NCBI RefSeq assembly: GCF_014652635.1
Contig: NZ_BMZE01000005.1
Location: forward strand, 40,001-104,000
DNA: 64,000 bases
Direction: 5' to 3'
Origin: Devosia pacifica
GTDB lineage: Bacteria > Pseudomonadota > Alphaproteobacteria > Rhizobiales > Devosiaceae
The notes under the pieces are model-generated. The model was not told the DNA's origin, did not search any database, and saw only the letters and a list, made by a program, of their open reading frames with translations. Position 1 is the stretch's first letter. Each line of letters starts with the position of its first letter. Below are positions 20,723-29,687 of the stretch, in pieces. A program made the position numbers and the translations under genes.

Positions 20723-21753
20723 TCAGCCTCTTCCTGCTGCTGGTTGAGCCGGGTCTGGAAATCATCCGTCAGTTCAGCGAATCGATCCGGGATCGCGTTG
20801 AGGGTCCGGCACGCCGCATCGCGCTCGCCCTCGCGAGCAAGGGCCGTACTGAGCTGCAACAGCAGGTCAGGGGCACGTGGGCTTTCGGGCTGCGTCTCGT
20901 AGGCATCGAGCAACACCTCTGCCGCCTGCTGGTTCTCTCCCTGCTCAAGAAGCGAAGCGCCGAGCCAGTTCGCGGCCTCTGCAGAACGTTCGTCATCGGG
21001 ATAGAGGGCGACAAACTGTCTGAACTGATCCTCGGCAAACGCAAAATCGCCGCTCATCATTGCCTCATAGCCGGCATTGAACTGCGCCGATGCATCGGCC
21101 GACTGATCGATAGATGCGGGTGTAAAATTGAGATCAAGCGGCTGTTGCAAGTCCCGCTCCACCGGCAGGTCACCAAGTGTCGCGATGCCGGCCTGTCCGG
21201 TACCGATCAGCGGATCCGCCGAGACCTCATCGGGGCTGACCGCTCCGAGATCCTCGTTCAGCTGCTCGTAGTCCTGGTCGGACGGCAAAGGCTCGCTGCC
21301 ATCGTCGAAACGCGGATCAAACTCGATCTCGCCTGGCAGCGGAACCACGCCCTGCTCGGGAATGTCGGTGTTCGGCACTTCGATCTCGACGCCTTGACCG
21401 TCGGGCGCCGGCAGCTGCTCCGTTACCGCCGGAGGCGCACCGCCGCCACCCTGCATCTGGCGGAACAACTGCGCGTTTTCTTCCTGCAGCCGTTCGAGCA
21501 GCGTCTGCATCTGCGTAACCTGAAAGCTCAGTCCTTCAACCTGCCCGGTCAGCGTGCGGATTTGCTCTTCAAGCTGCTGGATGCGCAGCGCGAGCTGAGC
21601 CTCCTGCTGCGTCTGGGCGACAAGGACACGATCGGTCTTTGGCGGCTGCTGCTGGCCACCGCTCACGGTAAGGGCTGCATGTGCAGGAATCGTCGGAAGC
21701 AATAGACCGGCGACAACGAGTGCCCGCCAGCTCAGATTTAGATTTGGCTGCAT
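20707..21753 (-). CDS. cpoB: Cell division coordinator CpoB (YbgF), Tol-Pal associated
   Basis: Periplasmic protein that links Tol-Pal outer-membrane constriction to septal peptidoglycan synthesis. 348 residues from the ATG at 21753, which has GGAGG immediately upstream and begins a good signal peptide (LVVAGLLLPTIPAHA). An N-terminal coiled coil follows (about 50-95, LALRIQQLEEQIRTLTGQVE), then an acidic/Pro linker and C-terminal TPR repeats (about 225-340, YPDDERSAEAANWLGASLLE). An in-frame upstream ATG at 21864 is rejected because it runs into the pal terminator. Confidence 0.9.
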   Translation of the reverse strand: MQPNLNLSWRALVVAGLLLPTIPAHAALTVSGGQQQPPKTDRVLVAQTQQEAQLALRIQQLEEQIRTLTGQVEGLSFQVTQMQTLLERLQEENAQLFRQMQGGGGAPPAVTEQLPAPDGQGVEIEVPNTDIPEQGVVPLPGEIEFDPRFDDGSEPLPSDQDYEQLNEDLGAVSPDEVSADPLIGTGQAGIATLGDLPVERDLQQPLDLNFTPASIDQSADASAQFNAGYEAMMSGDFAFAEDQFRQFVALYPDDERSAEAANWLGASLLEQGENQQAAEVLLDAYETQPESPRAPDLLLQLSTALAREGERDAACRTLNAIPDRFAELTDDFQTRLNQQQEEAECPPA

Positions 21754-21831
21754 AACACCTCCACAAGCTCTGGGTGTGGCCACAACGAGGTAGGAAGCAA
21801 GCAGATAGAACACAAATTTGGTCAAAACAAA

Positions 21832-21860
21832 GCGCCGCGACCACGATGTGGTCACGGCGC
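21832..21860 (-). terminator. Rho-independent terminator of pal
   Basis: Minus strand GCGCCGTGACCAC-atc-GTGGTCGCGGCGC forms a 13-bp stem with one mismatch, then TTTGTTTTG. It separates the tolQRAB-pal transcript from cpoB-tilS, implying a promoter for cpoB between 21753 and 21832. Confidence 0.85.
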
Positions 21861-21920
21861 TCATTGCCTCCAGTATTACCTGGATGTCGGCCCGCAGTCA
21901 CCCGGGCCACATAGCTGACC

Positions 21921-22412
21921 TTAGCGGACCACAGTCACCGCGCGGCGGTTCTGGCTCCAGCACGAAATATCGTTACAGATGGCGACCGGACGCTCCTTGC
22001 CGAACGATTGGCTCTGGATGCGATTGGCGCCGACACCACGCGAAACGAGATAATTCACCACAACGGAAGCACGACGGGCACCCAGCGCAATATTGTACTC
22101 GCGCGTGCCGCGTTCGTCGGCATGGCCTTCGATCATGATCTGGTAGTTCTGGTAGCGGTTCAGCCATTGCGCCTGCTTGTCGAGCGTCGCCTGGGCTTCC
22201 GAAGTCAATGACGACGAGTCGGTTTCAAAAAACACCCGATCGCCGACGCTGACCAGAAATTCCTGCTGGCTGCCGGGCGCACCCGCGCCCGCTGCATTGC
22301 CGACACCTGTCGGCATGGTGTCTGGGGTCCGCGAACACGCCGCCACTGCGACGACGAGTGTGGCCAGTGCCAGATAGCGCACGGCCTTGGCGATGGAAGC
22401 AAAGGTCTGCAT
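21921..22412 (-). CDS. pal: Peptidoglycan-associated lipoprotein Pal
   Basis: Outer-membrane lipoprotein that binds diaminopimelate in murein and interacts with TolB and TolA during envelope constriction. 163 residues with a signal peptide and lipobox ending at C26 (VAVAAC), then an OmpA-like domain from about residue 50 with the murein-binding region GHADERGTREYNIALGARRA and the C-terminal NRRAVTVV. It is the last gene of the tol set before a strong terminator. Confidence 0.96.
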   Translation of the reverse strand: MQTFASIAKAVRYLALATLVVAVAACSRTPDTMPTGVGNAAGAGAPGSQQEFLVSVGDRVFFETDSSSLTSEAQATLDKQAQWLNRYQNYQIMIEGHADERGTREYNIALGARRASVVVNYLVSRGVGANRIQSQSFGKERPVAICNDISCWSQNRRAVTVVR

Positions 22413-22587
22413 CCGGAGAAGCTCCTAAAGGGCAAAATCGTTAGGTTCGAATTTACCCTGCTTAGTGTTAAGGGCGCGTGAGCGCGTTTGGTTAATCGAG
22501 TGCTAGTGCGGCGCGAATGTGGCGCAAAGGCTGAGTTTTTCTCGGCGTTGCGCAAAGTCCACACAGCTGCTCCCACGCGCCTTAGGG

Positions 22588-23895
22588 TTAAGAGCGCAGC
22601 GCCGACCAGGACGGATCAGAGGCATAGCTGTCCGTCGGTATCCGCAAAAGATTGCGGCCCCAGATATCGATCGAGTGCAGACCCGGACCTTCATTGCCGC
22701 CTGGGTCCTGAAAGAACATGATGACACGACCGTTCGGAGCCCAGGTTGGCCCTTCTGCGTGAAAGCTCGTCGTCAGCAGACGCTCGTTCGACCCGTCCGG
22801 CGCCATTGTGCCGATCGAGAACTGGCCACCAGATTGCTTGGTGAAAGCGATGAGATCACCCGTTGGCGACCACACAGGCGTTGAGTAGCTGCCACTGCCG
22901 AAACTGATGCGCTGAGGCTCGCCGCCACCGGCACCCATCATGTAGATCTGCGGAGAGCCACCGCGATCGGATTCAAAGATCAACCGGCTTCCATCGGGAG
23001 AGTAGCAGGGGCTGGTATCGATCGCCCCGCCTGAAGTCAGCTGAACTGGCTGGCCAGATCCGATATCGAGCGAATAGATGTTTGTGGCGCCGCCCTGTTC
23101 GACCGAAAACGCCAGCCGCTGGCCGCTTGGCGCAAACCGCGGAGCGAACGTCATCTGCCCGAAATTGCCGACTTGCTGCTGCTGGCCGCTCGCGAGATGC
23201 AGGACATAGACCTGCGGATTGCCAGTGTCGTAGTTCATGTAGGCGACGTAGTCATTGTTGGGCGAGAACCGCGGCGTCACAGCAAGCGAATTGCCTTGCG
23301 TGAGATACTGCACGTTGGCTCCGTCCTGATCCATGATCGCAAGCCGCTTGACGCGGTTCGCCTTCGGGCCTGTTTCGGCGACGTAAACAACCCGGGTATC
23401 GAAATAGCCTGTGCCGCCTGCAAGCGACTGGTAGATCGCATCGGAAACAATATGGCCGATCCGGCGCCAGTTCTGTGCGTCGGTGGCAAGCTGCTGGCCG
23501 ACTACCTGCGCCTGTTGGCGCGTGTCCCAGACGCGGACCGAGGCCTGGATCTGCGCCCCGCGCTCCACCTGCCCCATAACCACGCCGTCGACATTGACGG
23601 CGCGCCACGAGGGAAAGTCTGGCTGCGCATTCACGTCGCCAACCTGCTGCGGCAGGCTTGCGACATCGAGCGGCAGGAACAGGCCGGAACGCCTCAGATT
23701 GTTGCGCACGATCTCCGCCACGTCGCGTCCGAACTGCGGGTCCGAAGAGGCGAAATCCGGAATTGCGATCGGCAAGGGCTGAAAATTGGCGCCCTCGACG
23801 ACGATCTCGAGCTGTGCGAGTGCGGGACCGGCAGCCAGCAATGCGCCGCCTGCAAGCCCCAGCTTCAGCGCCGCGCGCCGATTCAGAAGTGTCAT
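22588..23895 (-). CDS. tolB: Tol-Pal system beta-propeller protein TolB
   Basis: Periplasmic six-bladed beta-propeller that shuttles between Pal and TolA. 435 residues from the ATG at 23895 (GGAGACG upstream); an earlier ATG at 24009 lies within tolA and is rejected. The N-terminal TolB_N domain (about 30-140) is followed by PD40/WD40-like repeats with blades such as FSPNNDYVAYMN, YSPDGSRLIFES and WSPTGDLIAFT. The signal has twin arginines (NRRAALKLGLAGGALLAAG), so Tat export is possible. It lies 41 bp downstream of tolA; pal follows 175 bp later. Confidence 0.96.
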   Translation of the reverse strand: MTLLNRRAALKLGLAGGALLAAGPALAQLEIVVEGANFQPLPIAIPDFASSDPQFGRDVAEIVRNNLRRSGLFLPLDVASLPQQVGDVNAQPDFPSWRAVNVDGVVMGQVERGAQIQASVRVWDTRQQAQVVGQQLATDAQNWRRIGHIVSDAIYQSLAGGTGYFDTRVVYVAETGPKANRVKRLAIMDQDGANVQYLTQGNSLAVTPRFSPNNDYVAYMNYDTGNPQVYVLHLASGQQQQVGNFGQMTFAPRFAPSGQRLAFSVEQGGATNIYSLDIGSGQPVQLTSGGAIDTSPCYSPDGSRLIFESDRGGSPQIYMMGAGGGEPQRISFGSGSYSTPVWSPTGDLIAFTKQSGGQFSIGTMAPDGSNERLLTTSFHAEGPTWAPNGRVIMFFQDPGGNEGPGLHSIDIWGRNLLRIPTDSYASDPSWSALRS

Positions 23896-23936
23896 CGTAT
23901 CGTCTCCATCTCGGTGTCGCTCAAGCGACTGAATTT

Positions 23937-25112
23937 CTATGGCCTCAGCGTAACGTCGAGTTCCTGCCACTGGGCATATGAGGCCTCTGAAAGGCTGTAG
24001 GGGCCGCACTCCATCACGGCACTGACCGCAGCGCGGGCAATGGACTGGCCGGAGGCGGATTGGTCGGCCTCGATCACCATCGGCTGGCCAGCAACCGTTC
24101 CATCCCTGTTCATGCTGACCAGCAGCCTGACGCTGAGGCCGGAATTAATCTCGCTCGGCAACAGGTCCCAGCAGGTTCTGATCTTGGCGATCAGCCCGTC
24201 AATCTCGGAACGACTTAGCGTCGAGGCCGCACCGTCTGTATCTCCCAAAGTCGGCGAGCCACCGCTACCGGTCGTTGCACCCGTCGTATCATTGTTGTTG
24301 ATCAACGCGGAAATATCATCTGCCGGGGCAACGTCCGAATCCTGGCGCGATTGCTCGGCGACCCGTTCGGCTTCTTCTGCCTCACGTGCTGCCGCTTCGC
24401 GCCGCTCACGCTCTTCTTCTTCGCGGCGACGTTGCTCTTCAGCCTCTGCCTGACGCTGACGCTCTGCCTCTTCCTGCTGGCGCGCATAATCTGCGCGGGC
24501 GCGATCGAGCGCTGCGGTGCGCGCTACTGGCTGTGGCGCGACCGGCTGCGGCTCTTCCGGCTCGGGCTCCGGTGTTGGCTCGGGCTCTGGCTCTGGCTCT
24601 GGCTCAGGCGCTGGTTCTGGTGCCGGTTCTGGCTCAGGCGCTGGTTCTGGCGCCGGTTCTGGAGCCGACTCGGGTTCCGGTTCGGGGGGAGGTTCCGGCC
24701 GCGGCGCAGGCTCTGGCGGTGCCGGCTCTGGTTCGGGCGCTGGCTCGGGCTCGGGCTCGGGCTCTGGCTGCGGTTCTGGCGCCGCCTCCGGCAGCGGCGC
24801 TTCGTTGGTCACTGGCACCGGGGTCGGGCTGTCCGCCTCCGAAGGCGTTGGCTGCGGCTCCTCGGTATTTCCAGCTGGCTGATCAGGCACGGCGGGCGCT
24901 TCGGACTCGACTGGCGAGGGCGCCTCCGTCTCGACCACTTCGCTGTCGAGCGACCCAACCCTTATGTTGGAGAACTCCTCGATCGGTACGATGTCGACAG
25001 CAATCGACTGGGTCACGGGGGTCTCAATGCTACGCGCCGGCAACAGGCCGAGCACCCCGATCGCCATCAGCGTCGCGTGCAAACCGACCGAGACTGTAAG
25101 ACCCGTCTTCAC
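23937..25112 (-). CDS. tolA: Energy-transducing protein TolA
   Basis: Inner-membrane protein that uses the TolQR motor to contact TolB and Pal at the outer membrane. 391 residues: one transmembrane segment (about 5-25), a long Pro/Glu repeat region (about 75-190), a charged Glu/Arg/Ala-rich helix (about 195-260) and a C-terminal TolA-III-like domain (about 300-391, with [16 protein letters not shown]). The Pro/Glu tract contains DNA-level tandem repeats and may make synthesis depend on EF-P, which is encoded in the same window. It lies between tolR and tolB. Confidence 0.92.
   Translation of the reverse strand: MKTGLTVSVGLHATLMAIGVLGLLPARSIETPVTQSIAVDIVPIEEFSNIRVGSLDSEVVETEAPSPVESEAPAVPDQPAGNTEEPQPTPSEADSPTPVPVTNEAPLPEAAPEPQPEPEPEPEPAPEPEPAPPEPAPRPEPPPEPEPESAPEPAPEPAPEPEPAPEPAPEPEPEPEPEPTPEPEPEEPQPVAPQPVARTAALDRARADYARQQEEAERQRQAEAEEQRRREEEERERREAAAREAEEAERVAEQSRQDSDVAPADDISALINNNDTTGATTGSGGSPTLGDTDGAASTLSRSEIDGLIAKIRTCWDLLPSEINSGLSVRLLVSMNRDGTVAGQPMVIEADQSASGQSIARAAVSAVMECGPYSLSEASYAQWQELDVTLRP
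24601..24660 (-). repeat. 30-bp tandem duplication inside tolA
   Basis: 24601-24630 and 24631-24660 are identical except for one base (t/c at unit position 21). Each unit encodes ten residues of the Pro/Glu/Ala tract. The surrounding 200 bp are shorter degenerate repeats of the same kind. Confidence 0.9.
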
Positions 25113-25131
25113 CGTGCTTGTAGACCTTGTC

Positions 25132-25584
25132 CTACTGCGCTTCCTGCGCCGTGATCAGACCGATACGCGTATACCCTGCCCCGGACAGCAGCCCCATCAC
25201 CCGCATCACCGCGCCGTAATTGGCGTTGGTGTCGCCGCGCACATAGATGCGCTCTTCTGGCCCGTTTTCCGCCCGCGCGTTGATCGTGCCGGCTAGACTC
25301 TCATAGGGAATTTGTTCGTCATCGATGAAGATCAGCCCATCAGGGCTGACCGTTACCGTGATCGGCTCGCTCTCGGTGTTCATCTCGCGAGCCTGCGTCT
25401 CAGGCAGGTCGATCGGCACCCCAACAGTCATCAGAGGCGCAGCGACCATGAAGATGATCAGCAGCACCAGCATAACGTCGACCATCGGTGTGACGTTGAT
25501 CTCGCTCATCAGGGCACCGGAATGCCGTCCCCTGCGTCCTCGCCGTCGACCGCCTCCAGCCGCGCTGGGCCCACCCATCGCCAT
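25132..25584 (-). CDS. tolR: Biopolymer transport protein TolR (ExbD family)
   Basis: Inner-membrane stator component that forms the proton-driven motor with TolQ. 150 residues. A Gly/Arg-rich cytoplasmic N-terminus is followed by [19 protein letters not shown], where the Asp in MVDVML is the proton-binding residue of the ExbD/TolR transmembrane helix (about 30-52), then a periplasmic domain. The ATG overlaps the tolQ stop by 1 bp (TAATG). Confidence 0.95.
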   Translation of the reverse strand: MAMGGPSAAGGGRRRGRRGRHSGALMSEINVTPMVDVMLVLLIIFMVAAPLMTVGVPIDLPETQAREMNTESEPITVTVSPDGLIFIDDEQIPYESLAGTINARAENGPEERIYVRGDTNANYGAVMRVMGLLSGAGYTRIGLITAQEAQ

Positions 25585-26297
25585 TAGCGGCCGCCCCGCG
25601 CCTCAAGCTGGCGCGAGAGGATCGTTGAGAACTCGTCCGCAAAACCTTCGAGGCGCGAGATCAGCTTGCCCGCGTCAGACGACAGCTTGTTGTAGGCGAT
25701 AACCGCCGGAATGGCTGCGATCAGACCAATTGCGGTTGCAAACAGTGCTTCGGCGATCGGCCCGGCAACAACCGTCAAATTGGTGCTGGCTGCCTGAGCG
25801 ATTCCTGTAAATGCGTTCATGATGCCCCATACCGTGCCAAAAAGGCCAATAAATGGTGCTGCAGAGCCAACTGTGGCGAGAAAGCTCAACCGCTTCTCAA
25901 GGTTTTCGCTCTCACGGGCAATTGCCACATCGAGCACTTTTTCGAGACGAGCCTGTACCCCGAGATAGCTGGCAGCATTCTGCTCGTGACTGCGCTTCCA
26001 TTCCTTCATGGCCGCAACGAAAACGGCACTCAGCCCGGTCTGTGGCTGTTGGGATTGCTCCTGATAGAGCTCTTCAAGAGACTGGCCCGACCAGAACACC
26101 CGTTCGAAGCGGTTCATCGCGCTTTTCGTCCGGCGGTACTGGATTGTCTTGTCGACGATGATCGCCCAGCACCAGATCGAGGCACCGAGCAGGCCGAGCA
26201 TCACCGATTTCACGACCAGGTCTGCCGCCCAGAACAGCCCCCAGATCGAAAAATCCGTGTGGGCCGCAGCCGTACCCACGGCGTCCATCGCTTCCAT
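25584..26297 (-). CDS. tolQ: Tol-Pal motor protein TolQ (ExbB family)
   Basis: Polytopic inner-membrane protein with three transmembrane helices that conducts protons with TolR. 237 residues from the ATG at 26297, which has AAGGATC upstream; an in-frame ATG at 26399 adds 34 residues without family similarity. The conserved MotA/TolQ/ExbB block VGSAAPFIGLFGTVWGIMNA is present, with the C-terminal TM around LFATAIGLIAAIPAVIAYN. It is the first gene of tolQRAB; a 170-bp upstream region holds phased repeats. Confidence 0.96.
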   Translation of the reverse strand: MEAMDAVGTAAAHTDFSIWGLFWAADLVVKSVMLGLLGASIWCWAIIVDKTIQYRRTKSAMNRFERVFWSGQSLEELYQEQSQQPQTGLSAVFVAAMKEWKRSHEQNAASYLGVQARLEKVLDVAIARESENLEKRLSFLATVGSAAPFIGLFGTVWGIMNAFTGIAQAASTNLTVVAGPIAEALFATAIGLIAAIPAVIAYNKLSSDAGKLISRLEGFADEFSTILSRQLEARGGR

Positions 26298-26432
26298 GTC
26301 GTGATCCTTCTCGGTTCGGTCCCAATAACCGACCCCGCTGGGCACCGGATGGGGTCGAAATTTGTCAAATTTAAGAGAAATATACCGCTGTATCGCCAAG
26401 TGCCGAGGGTGCTGCAGGCCATTCGCACTATG

Positions 26433-26460
26433 GTCAACAACAGGTTAACTTTGCGTCAAC
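26433..26460. promoter_or_regulatory. Three 11-bp-phased GTYAAC repeats upstream of tolQ
   Basis: GTCAAC (26433-26438), GTTAAC (26444-26449) and GTCAAC (26455-26460) recur with an exact 11-bp period, separated by 5-nt spacers. Tandem direct repeats on one helix face are the usual target of OmpR-family regulators. They lie about 135 bp before the tolQ start, just past ybgC. The regulator is unknown. Confidence 0.45.
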
Positions 26461-26467
26461 TGCCCAC

Positions 26468-26860
26468 TCACGCTGGGTTGATTGCTGAGCGAAGACTTTC
26501 CGGTAGTCGCGTGGCCGAGCCGGTATCGAGACGAATGACGACGATGCTCAGGCTTGCTCGTGTCAGGACATCGCCGTCGCGGGAAATGTTCTGATCGAGC
26601 AAGAGCCGCGCGCCGCGCATTTCACTGAGCCGCGTGCTCACGCTCAATAGGTCATCGATATGGGCCGGCTTGTGGAAGGTGATCTGCATATCCCGCACAG
26701 CAAAGGCGAGGCCTGTCTGAGCAAGTTCGGCGTGGCCTATTCCGAGCGCACGCAACCATTCCGTACGGGCCTGCTCAAGAAACTTGAGATAGGCAGCGTG
26801 ATAGACATTGCCGGAAAAATCGGTGTCCTCGTAATAGATACGGACCGTGAACGTGTGCAT
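26468..26860 (-). CDS. ybgC: Tol-Pal-associated acyl-CoA thioesterase YbgC
   Basis: Hotdog-fold thioesterase acting on short or long acyl-CoA or acyl-ACP, linked genetically to the Tol-Pal cluster and to phospholipid metabolism. 130 residues. The catalytic motif YYEDTDFSGNVYHAAYLKF is at 9-27, with the active Asp in DTD. In many alphaproteobacteria ybgC follows ruvB directly; here the phytochrome cassette lies between them, and the single-domain response regulator ends 13 bp upstream. Confidence 0.93.
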   Translation of the reverse strand: MHTFTVRIYYEDTDFSGNVYHAAYLKFLEQARTEWLRALGIGHAELAQTGLAFAVRDMQITFHKPAHIDDLLSVSTRLSEMRGARLLLDQNISRDGDVLTRASLSIVVIRLDTGSATRLPESLRSAINPA

Positions 26861-26873
26861 TGCGCTCCGCAGA

Positions 26874-27239
26874 TCAGCGCTGCAGCTGGCGCTGTATCAC
26901 CTTGCCCAACTTGTCGAAGTCGTAGGGTTTCTCAAAGAACACGGCACCCTTTGGCAACTCGTCTGCATCCGGTCGGATCTTGCCCGAGCAGACGATGACG
27001 GGCAAGTCGGCAATCAGACCACTTGCATGACGGGCCAGATCAAGACCGTCAAGCGTTCCCGGCATATGGATATCGGTGACGATCAGGTCCACCTGCTGCC
27101 CATCGTCCATCAGTGCTTTCGCCTCATCTGCGGTACCGACTTCCAACGGTGCATTGCCTTGTTCTTCAACGAGCGATGCGAGGCACATGCTGATCAACGG
27201 CTCATCCTCGACGATTAAAATTCTAGCCGTTCTAGCCAC
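26874..27239 (-). CDS. Single-domain response regulator (CheY-like)
   Basis: Receiver-only protein of 121 residues. The acidic pair is E11-D12 (VEDE), the phosphoacceptor is D56 (VTDIHMP), the Thr/Ser position is in VIVCSGK and the conserved Lys in FEKPYDF. The start is GTG with AGAAGGAG upstream. It has no output domain, so it acts by protein contact or as a phosphate sink. It lies 78 bp downstream of the hybrid kinase, and C-terminal FEKPYDFDKLG resembles receivers of hybrid kinases. Phosphorylation by that kinase or by the phytochrome is inference. Confidence 0.88.
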   Translation of the reverse strand: MARTARILIVEDEPLISMCLASLVEEQGNAPLEVGTADEAKALMDDGQQVDLIVTDIHMPGTLDGLDLARHASGLIADLPVIVCSGKIRPDADELPKGAVFFEKPYDFDKLGKVIQRQLQR

Positions 27240-27317
27240 TCGAAACTCCTTCTTGGGTCAGCAAGGCTCAATGGCCCGCCTACTGAAGCAGTTCCGCCAA
27301 GGAGAAAAAGTGATCGC

Positions 27318-29687
27318 TCAAGAAGAGATCAGCTTTCTGATCACACTGGCAACGTCTTCGGCTCTGAAAGGCTTTGAAAGCATTGCCATTCCCGAATCCA
27401 GGTATTCGGCGCGTCGCTCGGCACCATGTGCATAGCCGGTGACGAACAATACGGGCATGTCGGGTCGTTTCTCGCGAATACGCTCTGCGAGTTCCCGCCC
27501 GTTCATGCCTGGCAAGCCGACATCAGAGATCACCAGGTCAATTCGCCGATCCGAGTTGACGATCGGCAGAGCCGATTGGGCATCGCTCGCCTCAATGCTG
27601 TGATAGCCAAACTGGTCGAGGATCTCGAGCATGAGCATGCGCACAGCCGAGTCATCCTCGACAACCAGCACCACTTCTTCCTCCCGGGCGCGCTCGATAT
27701 CTTCGGCAGCGATCATGCTGTCTGCCGGAGTTTCCTCTTCCGCCCGGCGCAAATAGAGTTCGATATTTGTGCCTTTGTCGAGCACCGAGCGAATCCGCAC
27801 CTGCCCACCAATCTGGCGCACGAAGCCATAAACCATTGAAAGGCCGAGCCCGGTGCCCTGGCCAATCGGCTTGGTGGTGAAGAACGGATCGAAAGCTTTG
27901 GAAATCGTCTCTTCGGACATGCCTTCGCCAGTGTCCGACACCCGCACCAGAATATAGTCGCCCGGCTCGGCGCCTTCGATATCGCGGTTCGCGGTTTCGG
28001 CCGGCACATTGGCCGTTTCGATGCGCAGAACACCGCCATCGGGCATGGCGTCGCGCGCATTGATCGCGAGATTGAGGATAGCGCTTTCCAGCTGGTTGGG
28101 ATCAGTATAGCCGAACCAACCATCGGGCTGCATCACCAGCTCCAACTTGATATTTTCGCCGAGCGTCCTGCGCAGCAGATCCTCCATCGACATGATGCTC
28201 TTGTTGGCGCTGACAGACTGAACATCAAGCGACTGCCGTCTCGAAAACGCCAGCAGCCGTTGCGTCAGAGAAGCCGCGCGATGAGCAGAACTTTGAGCGG
28301 CGCTGAGAAAACGTTCAACATCGTCATAGCGCTGATTGGCGATACGGCGCCGCAATACGTCCATCGCGCCCACAATGCCCGCGAGGAGGTTGTTGAAGTC
28401 GTGTGCGATTCCGCCGGTCAACTGACCGATCGCCTCCATTTTCTGCGCTTGGCGCAGCACGTCCTCCATCTGCTTCACACGCTCTTCCGCTTCACGCTCC
28501 TCGGTGCTGTCGCGGCCATTGGCGTAGATGACCCCCATCTCGTCGATAGTGGCACTCCAGGATATCCAGCGGCTGCTCCCATCCTGATGCGTCAGCCTGC
28601 ACTCGAACTGGATGGGCAGTTGCGGGATCGCCTCTCGAAGAGCGCGTTCCATTTCATCGCGGTCGTCATCATGGGTGAAATCGATAAATCTCTTGCCGAT
28701 GACCTGCTCCGGTCCGTGTCCCAGAATGCGTTGCCATGATGGCGCGATATCGCGCAGGCGCCCGTCGGCGCCGAGGACCAAGAGAAGGTCCTGTGAATTG
28801 CGCCACAGCAGATGGCGCTCCATTGCCTGCTGTTCGACACTAGCCTCTAGTGAGGCCGTGCGGTCGAGAAGCGCCAATTCTGCAGTCTTTTCGTCACTGA
28901 TGTCGCGAACAACCCCGACAAGACGAACGCACTTGGACCCGCTGTAGATTCCACTCCCAATGCTCTCGATCCAGCGAATTTCATCATCTGCAAGAAGCAC
29001 ACGAAACTGTTCGTTGAAATCCGGATGCTCGGGCCCTCCGGTGGCACGCCGAACCGCCGCATCGACGCGCTCGCGGTCGTCCGGATGCAAGGATGACAGG
29101 AATAGCTCGTACGCGACCCTCGTCGTCTGCGGCACGCCGAAGAGCGCATGGCAGCGGGCGTCCCAAACCAGTCGATTGCGCAGCAGGTCGAAGTCCCAGC
29201 CGCCGAGGCGAGCTGCACGCAACGCGATGCGGCTACCAACTTCGCTTGCCCGCAGCGCTGACTCCATCGCCTCGCGCTGGCGACGCTCCTGTGCCTGGTA
29301 CATCGCGCGGCTGACAGCGACGTGCAGCCGTCGAAGATTGCGTTTGGTGACATAATCGCTGGCGCCCTGCTGCAGGGCCTGAGTCGCGAATTCTTCACCA
29401 ACAACCCCGGATACGAAGATGAACGGCAACTGGGGGTGCAAGGCGCGCGCGATTTCAAGCGCGCGCAGGCCATCAAAGCCGGGCAGTGAGTAATCTGCGA
29501 GGACCAGGTCCGGCTCGTCGCGAAGCGCCTTCTCGTAATCCTCGCGCGTGGTGACGCGCTCGAGCTCGAAGCCAAACGGGCCGCTTTGAAGATGAGATTC
29601 AATGAGGTCAGCGTCGATATCACTGTCCTCGAGCATGACGATTCTGTAGTGGACGCGCTCCGCCTCGCCAGCGGGTTCAGCGTGCAT
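27318..29687 (-). CDS. Hybrid sensor histidine kinase (REC-PAS-PAS-HisKA-HATPase-REC)
   Basis: Cytoplasmic, with no transmembrane segment. 789 residues: N-terminal receiver (about 13-130, D65, K115), PAS (about 155-270), PAS (about 295-405), HisKA with H429 in GGIAHDFNNLL, HATPase (about 525-650, N box INARDA, G boxes DTGEGM and GTGLGLS), and C-terminal receiver (about 671-789, D722, K772). A kinase starting and ending with receivers can both accept phosphate and respond to it. The ATG has GAGGTAATC upstream and overlaps the upstream response-regulator gene by 11 bp, so it is downstream of phytochrome in one operon. The PAS ligands are unknown. Confidence 0.93.
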   Translation of the reverse strand: MHAEPAGEAERVHYRIVMLEDSDIDADLIESHLQSGPFGFELERVTTREDYEKALRDEPDLVLADYSLPGFDGLRALEIARALHPQLPFIFVSGVVGEEFATQALQQGASDYVTKRNLRRLHVAVSRAMYQAQERRQREAMESALRASEVGSRIALRAARLGGWDFDLLRNRLVWDARCHALFGVPQTTRVAYELFLSSLHPDDRERVDAAVRRATGGPEHPDFNEQFRVLLADDEIRWIESIGSGIYSGSKCVRLVGVVRDISDEKTAELALLDRTASLEASVEQQAMERHLLWRNSQDLLLVLGADGRLRDIAPSWQRILGHGPEQVIGKRFIDFTHDDDRDEMERALREAIPQLPIQFECRLTHQDGSSRWISWSATIDEMGVIYANGRDSTEEREAEERVKQMEDVLRQAQKMEAIGQLTGGIAHDFNNLLAGIVGAMDVLRRRIANQRYDDVERFLSAAQSSAHRAASLTQRLLAFSRRQSLDVQSVSANKSIMSMEDLLRRTLGENIKLELVMQPDGWFGYTDPNQLESAILNLAINARDAMPDGGVLRIETANVPAETANRDIEGAEPGDYILVRVSDTGEGMSEETISKAFDPFFTTKPIGQGTGLGLSMVYGFVRQIGGQVRIRSVLDKGTNIELYLRRAEEETPADSMIAAEDIERAREEEVVLVVEDDSAVRMLMLEILDQFGYHSIEASDAQSALPIVNSDRRIDLVISDVGLPGMNGRELAERIREKRPDMPVLFVTGYAHGAERRAEYLDSGMAMLSKPFRAEDVASVIRKLISS

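Noticed and set aside
24540-24800. CRISPR-like short repeats
   Set aside because: The repeats are in frame within tolA, encode a Pro/Glu tract, and have no unique spacers or cas genes.
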